Below are positions 56,326-64,000 of a DNA stretch of 64,000 nucleotides, piece after piece. Made by a program: the position numbers and the translations under genes. Within the stretch, counting starts at the first letter, position 1, and each line of letters starts with the position of its first letter. Origin of the DNA: Lachnospira sp. UBA4346 (GTDB lineage Bacteria > Bacillota > Clostridia > Lachnospirales > Lachnospiraceae); the NCBI GenBank assembly GCA_002394205.1, contig DGTC01000029.1, positions 1-64,000 on the forward strand, in the 5' to 3' direction. The notes under the pieces are model-generated. The model saw only the letters and a list, made by a program, of their open reading frames with translations, had not been told where the DNA came from and did not search any database.

Positions 56326-56399
56326 AAAAAGACCTCTCTTTATCGGATTATTTGAATCAGAATCGGTTCAAATTAATCTGACAAGAGAGGCTTTTTTAT
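56326..56399. terminator. Large bidirectional terminator between the ABC ATPase gene and ilvN
   Basis: AAAGACCTCTCTT and AAGAGAGG with CTTTTTT, plus an inner CGGATTA/TAATCTG pairing, form a long interrupted stem with an A-run before and a T-run after. Confidence 0.85.
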
Positions 56400-56431
56400 A
56401 GAGTAAATGTCGTTAATAACGACGTATTATT

Positions 56432-56929
56432 TTATGCAAGTGGAAGTGTTTTTGCACCACGTGCAAGACCTGTGATTCCTGTTCTGGCAAGTTCTGCAAT
56501 TTCAAATCCGTCTAATAATTCAATAAATGCATTCAATTTACTCTGATCGCCGGTTAAAGCGATAATAACAGAGTCTTTTGATACATCGACGATATTTGCT
56601 CTGAAGATATTAGTGATGGCTGTGATATTCTGGCGCTGAGAAGCATCACATAAAACCTTAATCAAAATCAGTTCACGACATACAGATGCATCGGCTGGCA
56701 GCTTTGTGATTTCACATACGTCAACCAATTTACTTAACTGTTTCTCAATCTGTTCAAGAACATCTTCATCACCTGATACGGTAATTGTCATTCTTGAGAA
56801 CTGTGGGTTCTGTGTCTCACCAACAGTAAGACTGTCAATATTATAACCTCTTCTGCTGAATAATCCAGATACACGGCTAAGTACACCGGCTGAATTTTCA
56901 ACAAGGATAGAAAAAACTGCTCTATTCAT
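56432..56929 (-). CDS. ilvN: Acetolactate synthase small (regulatory) subunit
   Basis: A 165-aa regulatory subunit of acetohydroxyacid synthase in branched-chain amino acid synthesis. The ACT domain is seen at VFSILVENSAGVLSRVSGLFSRRGYNIDSLTVGET, read in parts, followed by the C-terminal dimer domain. The ACT domain binds valine for feedback control. The catalytic subunit gene ilvB is not adjacent. The start is ATG 56929; upstream ATGs in frame include the Shine-Dalgarno GGAGG. Confidence 0.93.
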   Translation of the reverse strand: MNRAVFSILVENSAGVLSRVSGLFSRRGYNIDSLTVGETQNPQFSRMTITVSGDEDVLEQIEKQLSKLVDVCEITKLPADASVCRELILIKVLCDASQRQNITAITNIFRANIVDVSKDSVIIALTGDQSKLNAFIELLDGFEIAELARTGITGLARGAKTLPLA

Positions 56930-57086
56930 ACTTCTATATACCTCCATTAACATTATTATGTTATTGTATCAATTGCATACAATATTGTCAATCATTAACC
57001 GTATTGAAGTGCAATATAAGAATTACAGATGAAATTTTATAAAAATTAAAATGATTCATTGAAATGTAATAAATCACATTGGAATA

Positions 57087-58529
57087 TTATCTGCGGTGCT
57101 GTTTTCTCGTGCGAGTAGCAGATGCTTTCTTTTTTGAAAGAATAAAGCCGCCACACAAAACAACAATTAGAATAACACCGATGATAATAGCAGCTGTTTT
57201 TAACATACTCTTACGTTTGACAGACTGTTCTGCTGCAACCTCAGCAGCGATAGAACTGATTTCAGCTTCCGATTGGGCAATGGAAGCTGCCTGGGATTCA
57301 GCTTCAAGTCGTTCACGCTCCTGCTGTTCCTGTACGGCATATGGCGTGATGTGTTCTAACATATCATTGTTTGTATCAGCTCCGACAGTTGTACGGAACA
57401 GACCGAAGTTTGCACAGCTGTATTCATACTCATCAGAAACATAGAACCAGCACCATTGCTGGGAAACATGTTGTTTGTAAGCAGCTGCAGCGACTTCTAA
57501 GGCAGTTTGTCCGCCAAAGTGACTGAGTGGAACACGAAGATTCATTGTTATCGCATTTTCAGGATACAGATGCAGGTATGTTTTAGGAACATCCCATGTT
57601 CCGTAAGTCGTGGCAGATTCCGGATAAAAGCTGACATCAGCAGAATTATTTACAGCATTTTGAATACTTTCTGCAAGAAGCATATGCCCACCGTGACCAT
57701 ACTCACCGTTGATATCCTGTGTTACACAGACAAGCGGTTTGAAGCGGCGAATCTGTTCTGTTACAAATCCTGTGATTTCGTCAGGGTTATAGACAGATTT
57801 TGCACCGGCAAGACTTGTTGCATATAAATCATCAAAAGAACCGTTTACAGGATAATAGCGGATACCGCTTGCCCATAGTCCGTCTAGCTTTTCATGCTCA
57901 CGAATTTTTAGACCATTCCAGTAATTTGTCATGTAGACAACCTGTACACGGTGATTGTGTTCACCGCCATAGGTTGCCAAGACACCGCCTAAGAATAGGA
58001 TTTCATCATCTGCATGGGTTGAAAAAACAAGAAAATCAGCACGGTCGCAGGAAGGTTCCCAAACTTCTACATTTGAGGGAAGCACCCCAGCACTATAAGC
58101 AGTAATATCACAGATAGATTCAGCTTTTGTAAAATGAATCGTACAGCTGGTTGTTCCTTCATCAATTGCAACGTATTCATGCAGGAATCCGTTTTGTCCG
58201 CATGGGATGGACTTAGAATTATATGTCAGCGTCCATTCATCAGTAGGAGCGTTCCATATAACATAGATTCCATACATCATTTCTGTTGAAGTGATAGTTA
58301 TGGTATCATCAGCAGAAAATGACACGGCTGTATTATAAGAGTTATCCGTTAAATTTGATAAATTTTTACCGGAAGCAGCAGTTATTGTTGTTGTTCGTAC
58401 AGTTGCTTCCTGATTTGTTGTAGTTACAGGAGTTTCCTGAGCATAAGCATGCACGGAAACGGGAAGCAGGCAGAATAACAGACACAATAACAATGCCGGA
58501 ATGATTCTGGTTGTTGTAAAATGTTTCAT
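57087..58529 (-). CDS. Secreted, membrane-anchored PIG-L family deacetylase
   Basis: A 480-aa exported protein with a signal peptide (about 28 residues) and a C-terminal membrane helix at about 455-475 followed by a basic tail, so it is displayed outside the cell. Residues 60-150 are a beta-rich domain of unknown fold. The LmbE/PIG-L domain follows, with zinc motif STHADDEILFLGG (HxDDE, Ala in place of the usual Pro) and the second site GEYGHGGHMLLAE. It would remove N-acetyl groups from sugars, for instance in cell-wall or capsular glycans. A charged helix rich in Glu and Ala precedes the membrane helix. The start follows GGACGGAGATTTTAA. Confidence 0.88.
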   Translation of the reverse strand: MKHFTTTRIIPALLLCLLFCLLPVSVHAYAQETPVTTTNQEATVRTTTITAASGKNLSNLTDNSYNTAVSFSADDTITITSTEMMYGIYVIWNAPTDEWTLTYNSKSIPCGQNGFLHEYVAIDEGTTSCTIHFTKAESICDITAYSAGVLPSNVEVWEPSCDRADFLVFSTHADDEILFLGGVLATYGGEHNHRVQVVYMTNYWNGLKIREHEKLDGLWASGIRYYPVNGSFDDLYATSLAGAKSVYNPDEITGFVTEQIRRFKPLVCVTQDINGEYGHGGHMLLAESIQNAVNNSADVSFYPESATTYGTWDVPKTYLHLYPENAITMNLRVPLSHFGGQTALEVAAAAYKQHVSQQWCWFYVSDEYEYSCANFGLFRTTVGADTNNDMLEHITPYAVQEQQERERLEAESQAASIAQSEAEISSIAAEVAAEQSVKRKSMLKTAAIIIGVILIVVLCGGFILSKKKASATRTRKQHRR

Positions 58530-58815
58530 TTAAAATCTCCGTCCTTTTTCATTAAGATAGTGATACCTGATAGCAGGTATACATGAACGTATCAAAAATA
58601 GCATATTTTTGGTTGGGCGTAAAGAATATTAGACAGAAAATCCATGAAAATATAATAAAATAAGAGAATAAGGTATTTTTTTGTCGAACAAAATGTGCTA
58701 ATATATTTGAATGTGTAAGTGTATAAATTCGGATGCGTCTTACAATGGATTGTAAAATATATCTGAATTTGGATTCACACAGAAAGAACAAAACAGTTCA
58801 GAATGGAGATATATT

Positions 58816-59559
58816 ATGAAATTCAAAAAAATAGATGATTCACAGTTTCAATGTTTGTTATATGAACAGGACTTAGAGGAAAATGATATTACGCTGGATG
58901 ATTTCTTTCGCAATAATACACAGAAGATACATAAATTATTAGATGTTATCATAGAGGAAGCACAAAAGGATATTGGTGTTACGTTAAAGTCTGGAATGAT
59001 GTCATTACAGCTTGCACCACAGCCAAACAAAACAATCTTATTGACAGTTTCATCAAGTGACGAGTCTTTAGGAACAATGCTTAAACGTGCAGGAGAGCAT
59101 GCAAAAGAATTTGCAGATACACTTGATAAAAATGTTATCAAACAGGAAGATTTGGATGCATTGGCACGAACAATTCACAAAGCGGCTGACCAGCAGAATA
59201 CAAAGGGAACAACAAGTGGTTCTGCACAGAAAAAAGAAGAAGTACAGGATAATTTTATAAAGGCGAATCAGGCAGTATTTCGTTTCGGAAATATGGATGA
59301 GTTTGAAGAATTCTGTACACAGTGTCCAAAAACATGGGGAATACAGAATGCAATTTATAAAGAACACAAGACAGCGCAGATTCTGTTTATTATGGAACGT
59401 GGAAGAAGTTCTGTGGAACGATATAAGCTATTTTGGAATGAATTAATGGAATTTGCAACATTTGATTCATCAAAAAAAGAACGTATTTCATACATTCGTG
59501 AGCATTATGATGCCTATATTAAAAAGAATGCGATTAATACGGTAAAGAAATATTTGTAA
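58816..59559 (+). CDS. MecA-like adaptor protein
   Basis: A 247-aa protein resembling MecA/YpbH, which deliver substrates to the ClpC ATPase. The N-terminal substrate-recognition domain is MKFKKIDDSQFQCLLYEQDL, then ITLDDFFRNNTQKIHKLLDVIIEEA. A flexible Ser/Gly/Lys linker follows at about 135-150. The C-terminal ClpC-binding-like domain has FRFGNMDEFEEFCTQCP and ILFIMERG. Overall order and length match, but the sequence is diverged. The start follows AATGGAGATATATT. It is upstream of the S66 peptidase by 45 bp. Confidence 0.8.
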   Translation: MKFKKIDDSQFQCLLYEQDLEENDITLDDFFRNNTQKIHKLLDVIIEEAQKDIGVTLKSGMMSLQLAPQPNKTILLTVSSSDESLGTMLKRAGEHAKEFADTLDKNVIKQEDLDALARTIHKAADQQNTKGTTSGSAQKKEEVQDNFIKANQAVFRFGNMDEFEEFCTQCPKTWGIQNAIYKEHKTAQILFIMERGRSSVERYKLFWNELMEFATFDSSKKERISYIREHYDAYIKKNAINTVKKYL

Positions 59560-59604
59560 ATAAAATTTATAATTGCAAAGATACAGCAGGTAGGAGGAAA
59601 AGCA

Positions 59605-60642
59605 ATGCGTTATCCGAAAAGTTTACAAGATCATGGTACAATTGGATTTGTCGCACCGTCGTTTGGGTGTGCTACACAGCCATATACTGCTACATTTGAG
59701 AATGCACAGAAGGTCTTTAAAGAATTAGGATACCAACTGAAATTAGGTCCGAATTGTTATAAGGCAGATGGAATTGGAATCAGCAACAGACCCAAGCTGT
59801 GTGCGCAGGAGTTAAATGAAATGTATTGTATGCAGGATGTGGATGTGATTATATCCTGTGGTGGTGGAGAATTAATGTGTGAAATTCTTGACGATGTTGA
59901 TTTTAATACCATTCGTACAGCAACTCCGAAATGGTATATGGGATATTCAGACAATACGAACTTTACGTTTTTAGAGACAATATTGTGTGATACGGCTTCT
60001 ATATATGGACCATGTGTTGGTGCATTTGGAATGGAACCGTGGGCAGACAATGTTAAGGATGCATTGGCAGTGCTGCGGGGAGAGAAGCTGGTACAGACAG
60101 GATATCCGATGTGGGAGAAGGAGAGCTTAAAGTCCGAGGAAAATCCGCTTGCGACGCTTCATCTTACAGAACCACGTGTGCTAAAATGTTTTGATGCAAC
60201 GGGAAGTTTAACCAATACAGTCGAAATTTCAGGCAGACTGATAGGTGGTTGTCTAGATACGCTTGTTAATCTTGCGGGAACAAAGTTTGATAAGACGAGC
60301 GAATTTGCAGAGCAGTATAAAGAAGATGGAATTGTATGGTTCTTAGAAAGCTGTGATTTAAATGTATTTTCAATCCGCCGTGCAATGTGGCAGCTGGAAC
60401 ATGCCGGTTGGTTTGCATATACGAAAGGCTTCTTAATCGGAAGACCGCTTGTACACGGACAGGAAATCATGGGATTGGATCAGTATCAGGCAGTGCTTGA
60501 AATTACGAAAAAGTTACAGGTTCCGGTTATTATGGATGCTGATTTGGGGCATATTCCGCCAGCGATGCCGTTAATTTGTGGAAGTTATGCAAATGTTGCC
60601 TGCAAAGGACAGGAACTGACAGTGGATATGCAGCGAATCTAA
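59605..60642 (+). CDS. S66 family LD-carboxypeptidase
   Basis: A 345-aa S66 peptidase (LdcA/MccF type) that removes the terminal D-Ala from peptidoglycan tetrapeptides or cleaves related bonds. The N-terminal GTIGFVAPSFG, VIISCGGGELM and the nucleophile Ser in YMGYSDNTNFTF are typical. The later Glu and His residues lie around FLESCDLN and IPPAMPLICGS. There is no signal peptide, so it probably recycles imported muropeptides in the cytoplasm. The start follows TAGGAGGAAAAGCA. Confidence 0.9.
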   Translation: MRYPKSLQDHGTIGFVAPSFGCATQPYTATFENAQKVFKELGYQLKLGPNCYKADGIGISNRPKLCAQELNEMYCMQDVDVIISCGGGELMCEILDDVDFNTIRTATPKWYMGYSDNTNFTFLETILCDTASIYGPCVGAFGMEPWADNVKDALAVLRGEKLVQTGYPMWEKESLKSEENPLATLHLTEPRVLKCFDATGSLTNTVEISGRLIGGCLDTLVNLAGTKFDKTSEFAEQYKEDGIVWFLESCDLNVFSIRRAMWQLEHAGWFAYTKGFLIGRPLVHGQEIMGLDQYQAVLEITKKLQVPVIMDADLGHIPPAMPLICGSYANVACKGQELTVDMQRI

Positions 60643-60730
60643 GATGAGCTGTGGAGCGTTCTAAAAATGTCAAAGAAGGCTAAGAATTATAGATGTGTAT
60701 GAAGATTGAATAAGAGTTAAATACAAATAG

Positions 60731-60779
60731 AAAAATGCCGGAATGTCATAAAAGATGATATTTCGGCATTTATTTTTAT
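60731..60779. terminator. Bidirectional terminator between the S66 peptidase gene and ugd
   Basis: AAAATGCCGGAAT and ATTTCGGCATTT pair, with one bulge, with AT-rich flanks on both sides. Confidence 0.8.
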
Positions 60780-60821
60780 ATTATAGGAACCTTCGTTTCT
60801 ATCTGACACATTCTTTCTTGT

Positions 60822-62006
60822 TTAATCCCGATAATATATGTCACGGGTGTACACTTTATCAGCAACATCATCGAGTAATTTATCGTAGCGGTTGGCAACA
60901 ATAATATCGGAACGCTGTTTAAAAGTATCAAGATCATGAATGACAGCAGAATTACAGAATTTATCTTCCTTTAAAGATGGTTCGTAAATAATGACTTCGA
61001 TTCCCTGCGCTTTAATACGCTCCATAATTCCTAAAATAGAACTTTGACGATAATTATCTGAGTTTGATTTCATGGCGAGACGGAACAGACCAACGACTTG
61101 TGGTTCTGTTTCTAGAATTCGTTCGGCAATGAAATCTTTTCGCGTGCTGTTTGCAGCAACAATCGCTGACATTAAGTTATTTGGAATGTTGGTGTAGTTT
61201 GCAAGCAGCTGTTTGGTATCTTTTGGCAGACAATATCCGCCATATCCAAAGGAAGGGTTATTATAATGAGAACCAATTCTTGGATCAAGCCCGACTCCCT
61301 CAATGATTTGTCTGGTATTCAGTCCGCGTACGTCTGCAAATGTATCTAATTCATTAAAGAAAGATACGCGCAGTGCCAAATAAGTATTTGCAAATAATTT
61401 AATAGATTCTGCTTCGGTTAGATTCGTAAATAATGTTGGAATATCGGCTTTTAAGGCTCCCTGTGATAACAAACCGGCAAACTGCTTTGCAGCATTAGTC
61501 AGTGTTTCATTATCTAAGACGGTTCCAACAATAATTCGACTGGGATACAGATTGTCATACAATGCTTTTCCTTCTCTTAAAAACTCTGGAGAGAAGAGAA
61601 TATTTTCATTGTGCATTGTTTTTCGGATACCTTCTGTATAACCGACAGGGACTGTTGATTTAATGATAATAAAAGCATTTGGATTAATCTTTGTTACGGT
61701 TTCAATGACATTTTCAACAGAACTTGTATCAAAATAATTTTTCTTAGAATCATAGTTTGTCGGAGTGGAAACGATGACATAGTCCGCATCCTTATAAGCG
61801 GTGACAGTATCGGTCGTCGCTGTTAGTGAAAGTGATTTATTTTTCAGGTAATCCTGAATCTCAGCATCAACGATTGGTGACTGTCGATGATTAATCAAAT
61901 CTATTTTTTCTTGAATAACATCTACAAGGTAGACATCATTGTGCTGTGCAAGCAAAATGGCATTGGATAAACCAACATAACCGGCACCTGCAATTGCTAT
62001 TTTCAT
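60822..62006 (-). CDS. ugd: UDP-glucose 6-dehydrogenase
   Basis: A 394-aa nucleotide-sugar dehydrogenase that oxidises UDP-glucose to UDP-glucuronate for capsule or cell-wall glycans. The NAD-binding Rossmann fold is MKIAIAGAGYVGLSNAI. The catalytic Cys is in YGGYCLPKDTKQLL, and SPEFLREGKALYDN and ESIKLFANTYLALRV are also conserved. The start is ATG 62006, with GGAG six bases upstream; an ATG 12 bases earlier is less likely. It is a single gene here. Confidence 0.94.
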   Translation of the reverse strand: MKIAIAGAGYVGLSNAILLAQHNDVYLVDVIQEKIDLINHRQSPIVDAEIQDYLKNKSLSLTATTDTVTAYKDADYVIVSTPTNYDSKKNYFDTSSVENVIETVTKINPNAFIIIKSTVPVGYTEGIRKTMHNENILFSPEFLREGKALYDNLYPSRIIVGTVLDNETLTNAAKQFAGLLSQGALKADIPTLFTNLTEAESIKLFANTYLALRVSFFNELDTFADVRGLNTRQIIEGVGLDPRIGSHYNNPSFGYGGYCLPKDTKQLLANYTNIPNNLMSAIVAANSTRKDFIAERILETEPQVVGLFRLAMKSNSDNYRQSSILGIMERIKAQGIEVIIYEPSLKEDKFCNSAVIHDLDTFKQRSDIIVANRYDKLLDDVADKVYTRDIYYRD

Positions 62007-62215
62007 AAAATGCTCCAATCTGTGAATCTGTTTTTTATACCTAATACAGATTCGCGTTCATATAACCTTTAGCATACCATAAATTTAAATAATTTGCAAT
62101 GAATGGCAAACTTCTTGCACGACAAACGCATGAATGATTCCAACCACTCAATTTTTATTTCCTGCATTTTTTTAATTGTTTAAAACCTCTTCAAAAAATT
62201 TAATTGGTCTTAAAC

Positions 62216-62243
62216 TTGCATAATAATAGAAATGTGATATAAT
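62216..62243 (+). promoter_or_regulatory. SigA promoter of the response regulator gene
   Basis: TTGCAT (62216-62221), 16 bp, perfect TATAAT (62238-62243). The other 250 bp of this divergent gap (62007-62319) show nothing further. Confidence 0.7.
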
Positions 62244-62319
62244 CAGAATAGATATATTTAGTGAAAAAATGGAGCCGGAAGTGTATTTTACAATGGGGTA
62301 GCACGAAATGGAGGGTGTT

Positions 62320-62781
62320 ATGCGAGTATTAATTGTAGAAGATGAATTATTTGGCAGAGTTTTTTTGCAACAGTTATTAAAAGGATATGGAACGTGTGAT
62401 ATGGCAACAAATGGAGAAGAAGCAGTCGATATGTATTATAAGGCGAAAGCTTCCGGAGAGCCATATGAATTGATTTGTCTGGATGTAATAATGCCGGTTA
62501 TGGATGGATTTGAAGTTTTAAAAACCATCCGGGAATCAGAAGAAAAAGAAGGTATTTCAAAAGAAGAAAAGACAAAGATTGTAATGACAACTGCACTTAA
62601 AGAAGAGAAGGACGTTCGTGCGGCATTTGAATTAGGATGCACTGTTTATTGTGAAAAGCCGATTGAGCCGGCAAAGTTTTGGAATGTCCTTAGAAAATTA
62701 GGGTATACAAAAGAACCTACAGTAAATGTGCAGCAGTGGAATTATGTTGTTACCAATCATATCACGCACACCAGTTCTTAG
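62320..62781 (+). CDS. Single-domain response regulator (CheY-like)
   Basis: A 153-aa receiver-only protein. The acidic pair is E7-D8 in VLIVEDELFG. The phosphoacceptor is D55 in LICLDVIMPVMDGFE. The conserved Thr is in MTTALKEE and Lys in YCEKPIEP. The last 25 residues (after GYTKEPTVN) are a short tail without a DNA-binding domain, so it signals through protein contacts. No histidine kinase is adjacent. The start follows GGAGGGTGTT. It is 27 bp upstream of the thiE fusion gene and may be cotranscribed with it. Confidence 0.9.
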   Translation: MRVLIVEDELFGRVFLQQLLKGYGTCDMATNGEEAVDMYYKAKASGEPYELICLDVIMPVMDGFEVLKTIRESEEKEGISKEEKTKIVMTTALKEEKDVRAAFELGCTVYCEKPIEPAKFWNVLRKLGYTKEPTVNVQQWNYVVTNHITHTSS

Positions 62782-62808
62782 GAAAAAGAATTGAAAAGAG
62801 ATAAGAAA

Positions 62809-64000
62809 ATGAAACGCATAATTGGTACAAATAAAGAATGGAACAGACGTAATATGCAGGTGTATGCAATTACAGACAGGCAATGGCTCAATGGACATAC
62901 CCTTGAAGAAGAGGTAGAAAAAGTACTTCGTGCAGGTGCGACTTTTTTGCAATTAAGAGAGAAGAATCTGACACATGAAGAACTGGTAGCAGAGGGAAAA
63001 CGAATCAAGCAGATTGCAGATAAATATCAGGTTCCATTTGTTATTAATGATGATATTTATGCGGCGAAAGAGATTGACGCGGATGGTGTTCATATCGGAC
63101 AGAGCGATATGGATTACGAAGAAGCGAGAAGAATTCTCGGTAAAGATAAGATTATTGGAATGACAGCGGCTACGCCTGAATTGGCTAAGAAGGCAGAGCA
63201 GTTAGGTGCTGACTATATTGGAGTGGGTTCAGTATTTCATACAACAACCAAAAAAGATGCAAAGGATATGGATAGAGAGACGCTGCTTGCAATTACAGAT
63301 TCTGTAGAAATTCCGATTGTTGCAATTGGTGGTATCACACAGGATAACTTACATAAATTGCAGGGGACGGGCATTGATGGGGTTGCTGTAATATCGGCGA
63401 TTTTCGCAAATGAAAATGTAGAAAAAGCGACGAAAGATTTTGTATTGGAGACGAAGAAATGTTTTTATTCAGATGCGTTTGCACTTCCGGCAGCAATTTT
63501 TGATATGGATGGAACGATTATGGATTCTATGACATATTGGGAACATTTGATAGAAAATTATGTTGTTTCACGAGGATATATAATAACAGATGAGCAGGCA
63601 CATGCTGTTGAAAAAATGACAGTGAATGAAGCCATACAGTTTATCAAAGATACATATGGACTGTCAGAATCTATTGAGCAGATTACAAAAGATTTGTTGG
63701 CAGTGATTAAGAATCAATATGCAACACAGATACCGACAAAGGCAGCTACTGTCAGACATATTCTAAGATTGAATGAAGCAGGAACGAGAATGTGTATTCT
63801 GACAAGTTCAGAAGAAGAGTGTGCAAAGGTAGCGATGCAGCGGTGTGGATTGTTACAATGTTTCGAAAAAATATTTACCAGTGACGGATTAAAGATGTCA
63901 AAAAAAGATAGCAGGATTTATACAGAAGTGTGTAGACAGATGAACTTTGAACCAAATACAACCGCTGTATATGAAGATGTGTTACACGGAATTACATCAG
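62809..64000 (+). CDS. thiE: ThiE-HAD fusion: thiamine-phosphate synthase with C-terminal HAD hydrolase (runs off window)
   Basis: An open frame from ATG 62809 to the end of the window, at least 397 residues. Residues of about 16-215 are thiamine-phosphate synthase: MQVYAITDRQW, FLQLREKNL, VINDDIYAA, DGVHIGQSD, YIGVGSVFHTTTKKDA and VAIGGI. ThiE joins HMP-pyrophosphate and thiazole phosphate into thiamine phosphate. From about residue 230 a HAD hydrolase begins, with motif I AAIFDMDGTIMDSM, the motif II region CILTSSEEE and the motif III Lys near SKKDSR. The fusion suggests coupled dephosphorylation of a thiamine intermediate, or thiamine salvage. The frame lacks a stop in the window. Confidence 0.88.
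   Translation, partial: MKRIIGTNKEWNRRNMQVYAITDRQWLNGHTLEEEVEKVLRAGATFLQLREKNLTHEELVAEGKRIKQIADKYQVPFVINDDIYAAKEIDADGVHIGQSDMDYEEARRILGKDKIIGMTAATPELAKKAEQLGADYIGVGSVFHTTTKKDAKDMDRETLLAITDSVEIPIVAIGGITQDNLHKLQGTGIDGVAVISAIFANENVEKATKDFVLETKKCFYSDAFALPAAIFDMDGTIMDSMTYWEHLIENYVVSRGYIITDEQAHAVEKMTVNEAIQFIKDTYGLSESIEQITKDLLAVIKNQYATQIPTKAATVRHILRLNEAGTRMCILTSSEEECAKVAMQRCGLLQCFEKIFTSDGLKMSKKDSRIYTEVCRQMNFEPNTTAVYEDVLHGITS

Noticed and set aside
62007..62319. TPP riboswitch for the thiE fusion gene
   Set aside because: No THI-box-like conserved segments were seen here or in the 27 bp before thiE; only a SigA promoter is visible.

Overview
The window looks like a chromosomal segment of a low-GC, anaerobic Firmicute of the class Clostridia, most probably Lachnospiraceae. 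The evidence is AT-rich DNA with strong Shine-Dalgarno sites, an oxygen-independent HemZ, anaerobic ribonucleotide reductase activase, Rex, a cobalamin methionine synthase split from its reactivation domain, ABC-F ATPases and a pectin-degradation-type enzyme. The family is inferred from gene content; no rRNA or tRNA gene was seen.

Layout. 1-2.7 kb: the end of rplT, a trigger-factor-like FKBP lipoprotein and a carbamate kinase on the minus strand. 2.7-11.4 kb: a complete type II-A CRISPR-Cas locus. It has a tracrRNA on the minus strand, then cas9, cas1, cas2 and csn2 as an overlapping plus-strand operon, a 68-bp leader ending in ATTTGAG, and an array of 32 repeats (36 bp) with 31 spacers. Its left edge holds a near-consensus Fur box followed by a ribosome-binding site and nine codons of an aborted signal-peptide gene. 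To its right lie a subtilisin with a damaged N-terminus and a small TIR-like protein, both candidate defence neighbours.

13-19 kb: an LCP cell-wall ligase, an ABC-F ATPase with a degenerate second ATP site, a thioesterase, dut and nrdG. The nrdG leader can form competing hairpins that cover its Shine-Dalgarno. 19-23.3 kb: a PcRGLX/YetA-like rhamnogalacturonan-lyase family protein, about 1 kb of non-coding DNA full of REP-like inverted and direct repeats, and a sugar isomerase/epimerase.

23.5-38 kb: rel, an MBL hydrolase, hemZ, aspS (hisS, often found between the last two, is absent), a chemotaxis receptor with a long acidic N-terminus, glyA, a Cof-type HAD phosphatase, a DUF5050-like protein and pheA. 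38-44 kb: a CLC-type transporter with fluoride-clade features, a CYTH protein and an ABC-F ATPase on the minus strand, then a DEAD-box helicase. 44-52 kb: the methionine synthase pair, rex, a coiled-coil protein, bifunctional NAD(P)H-hydrate repair, alr and an orphan mazF.

52-64 kb: a CBS/CorC protein, a GGDEF protein, an ABC permease and ATPase pair without a binding protein, ilvN without ilvB, a secreted PIG-L deacetylase, a MecA-like adaptor, an S66 LD-carboxypeptidase, a UDP-glucose dehydrogenase, a response regulator, and a thiE-HAD fusion running off the window end.

The most system-like region is 2.7-13.3 kb. Most of the rest is ordinary housekeeping chromosome, with several local oddities listed as findings.
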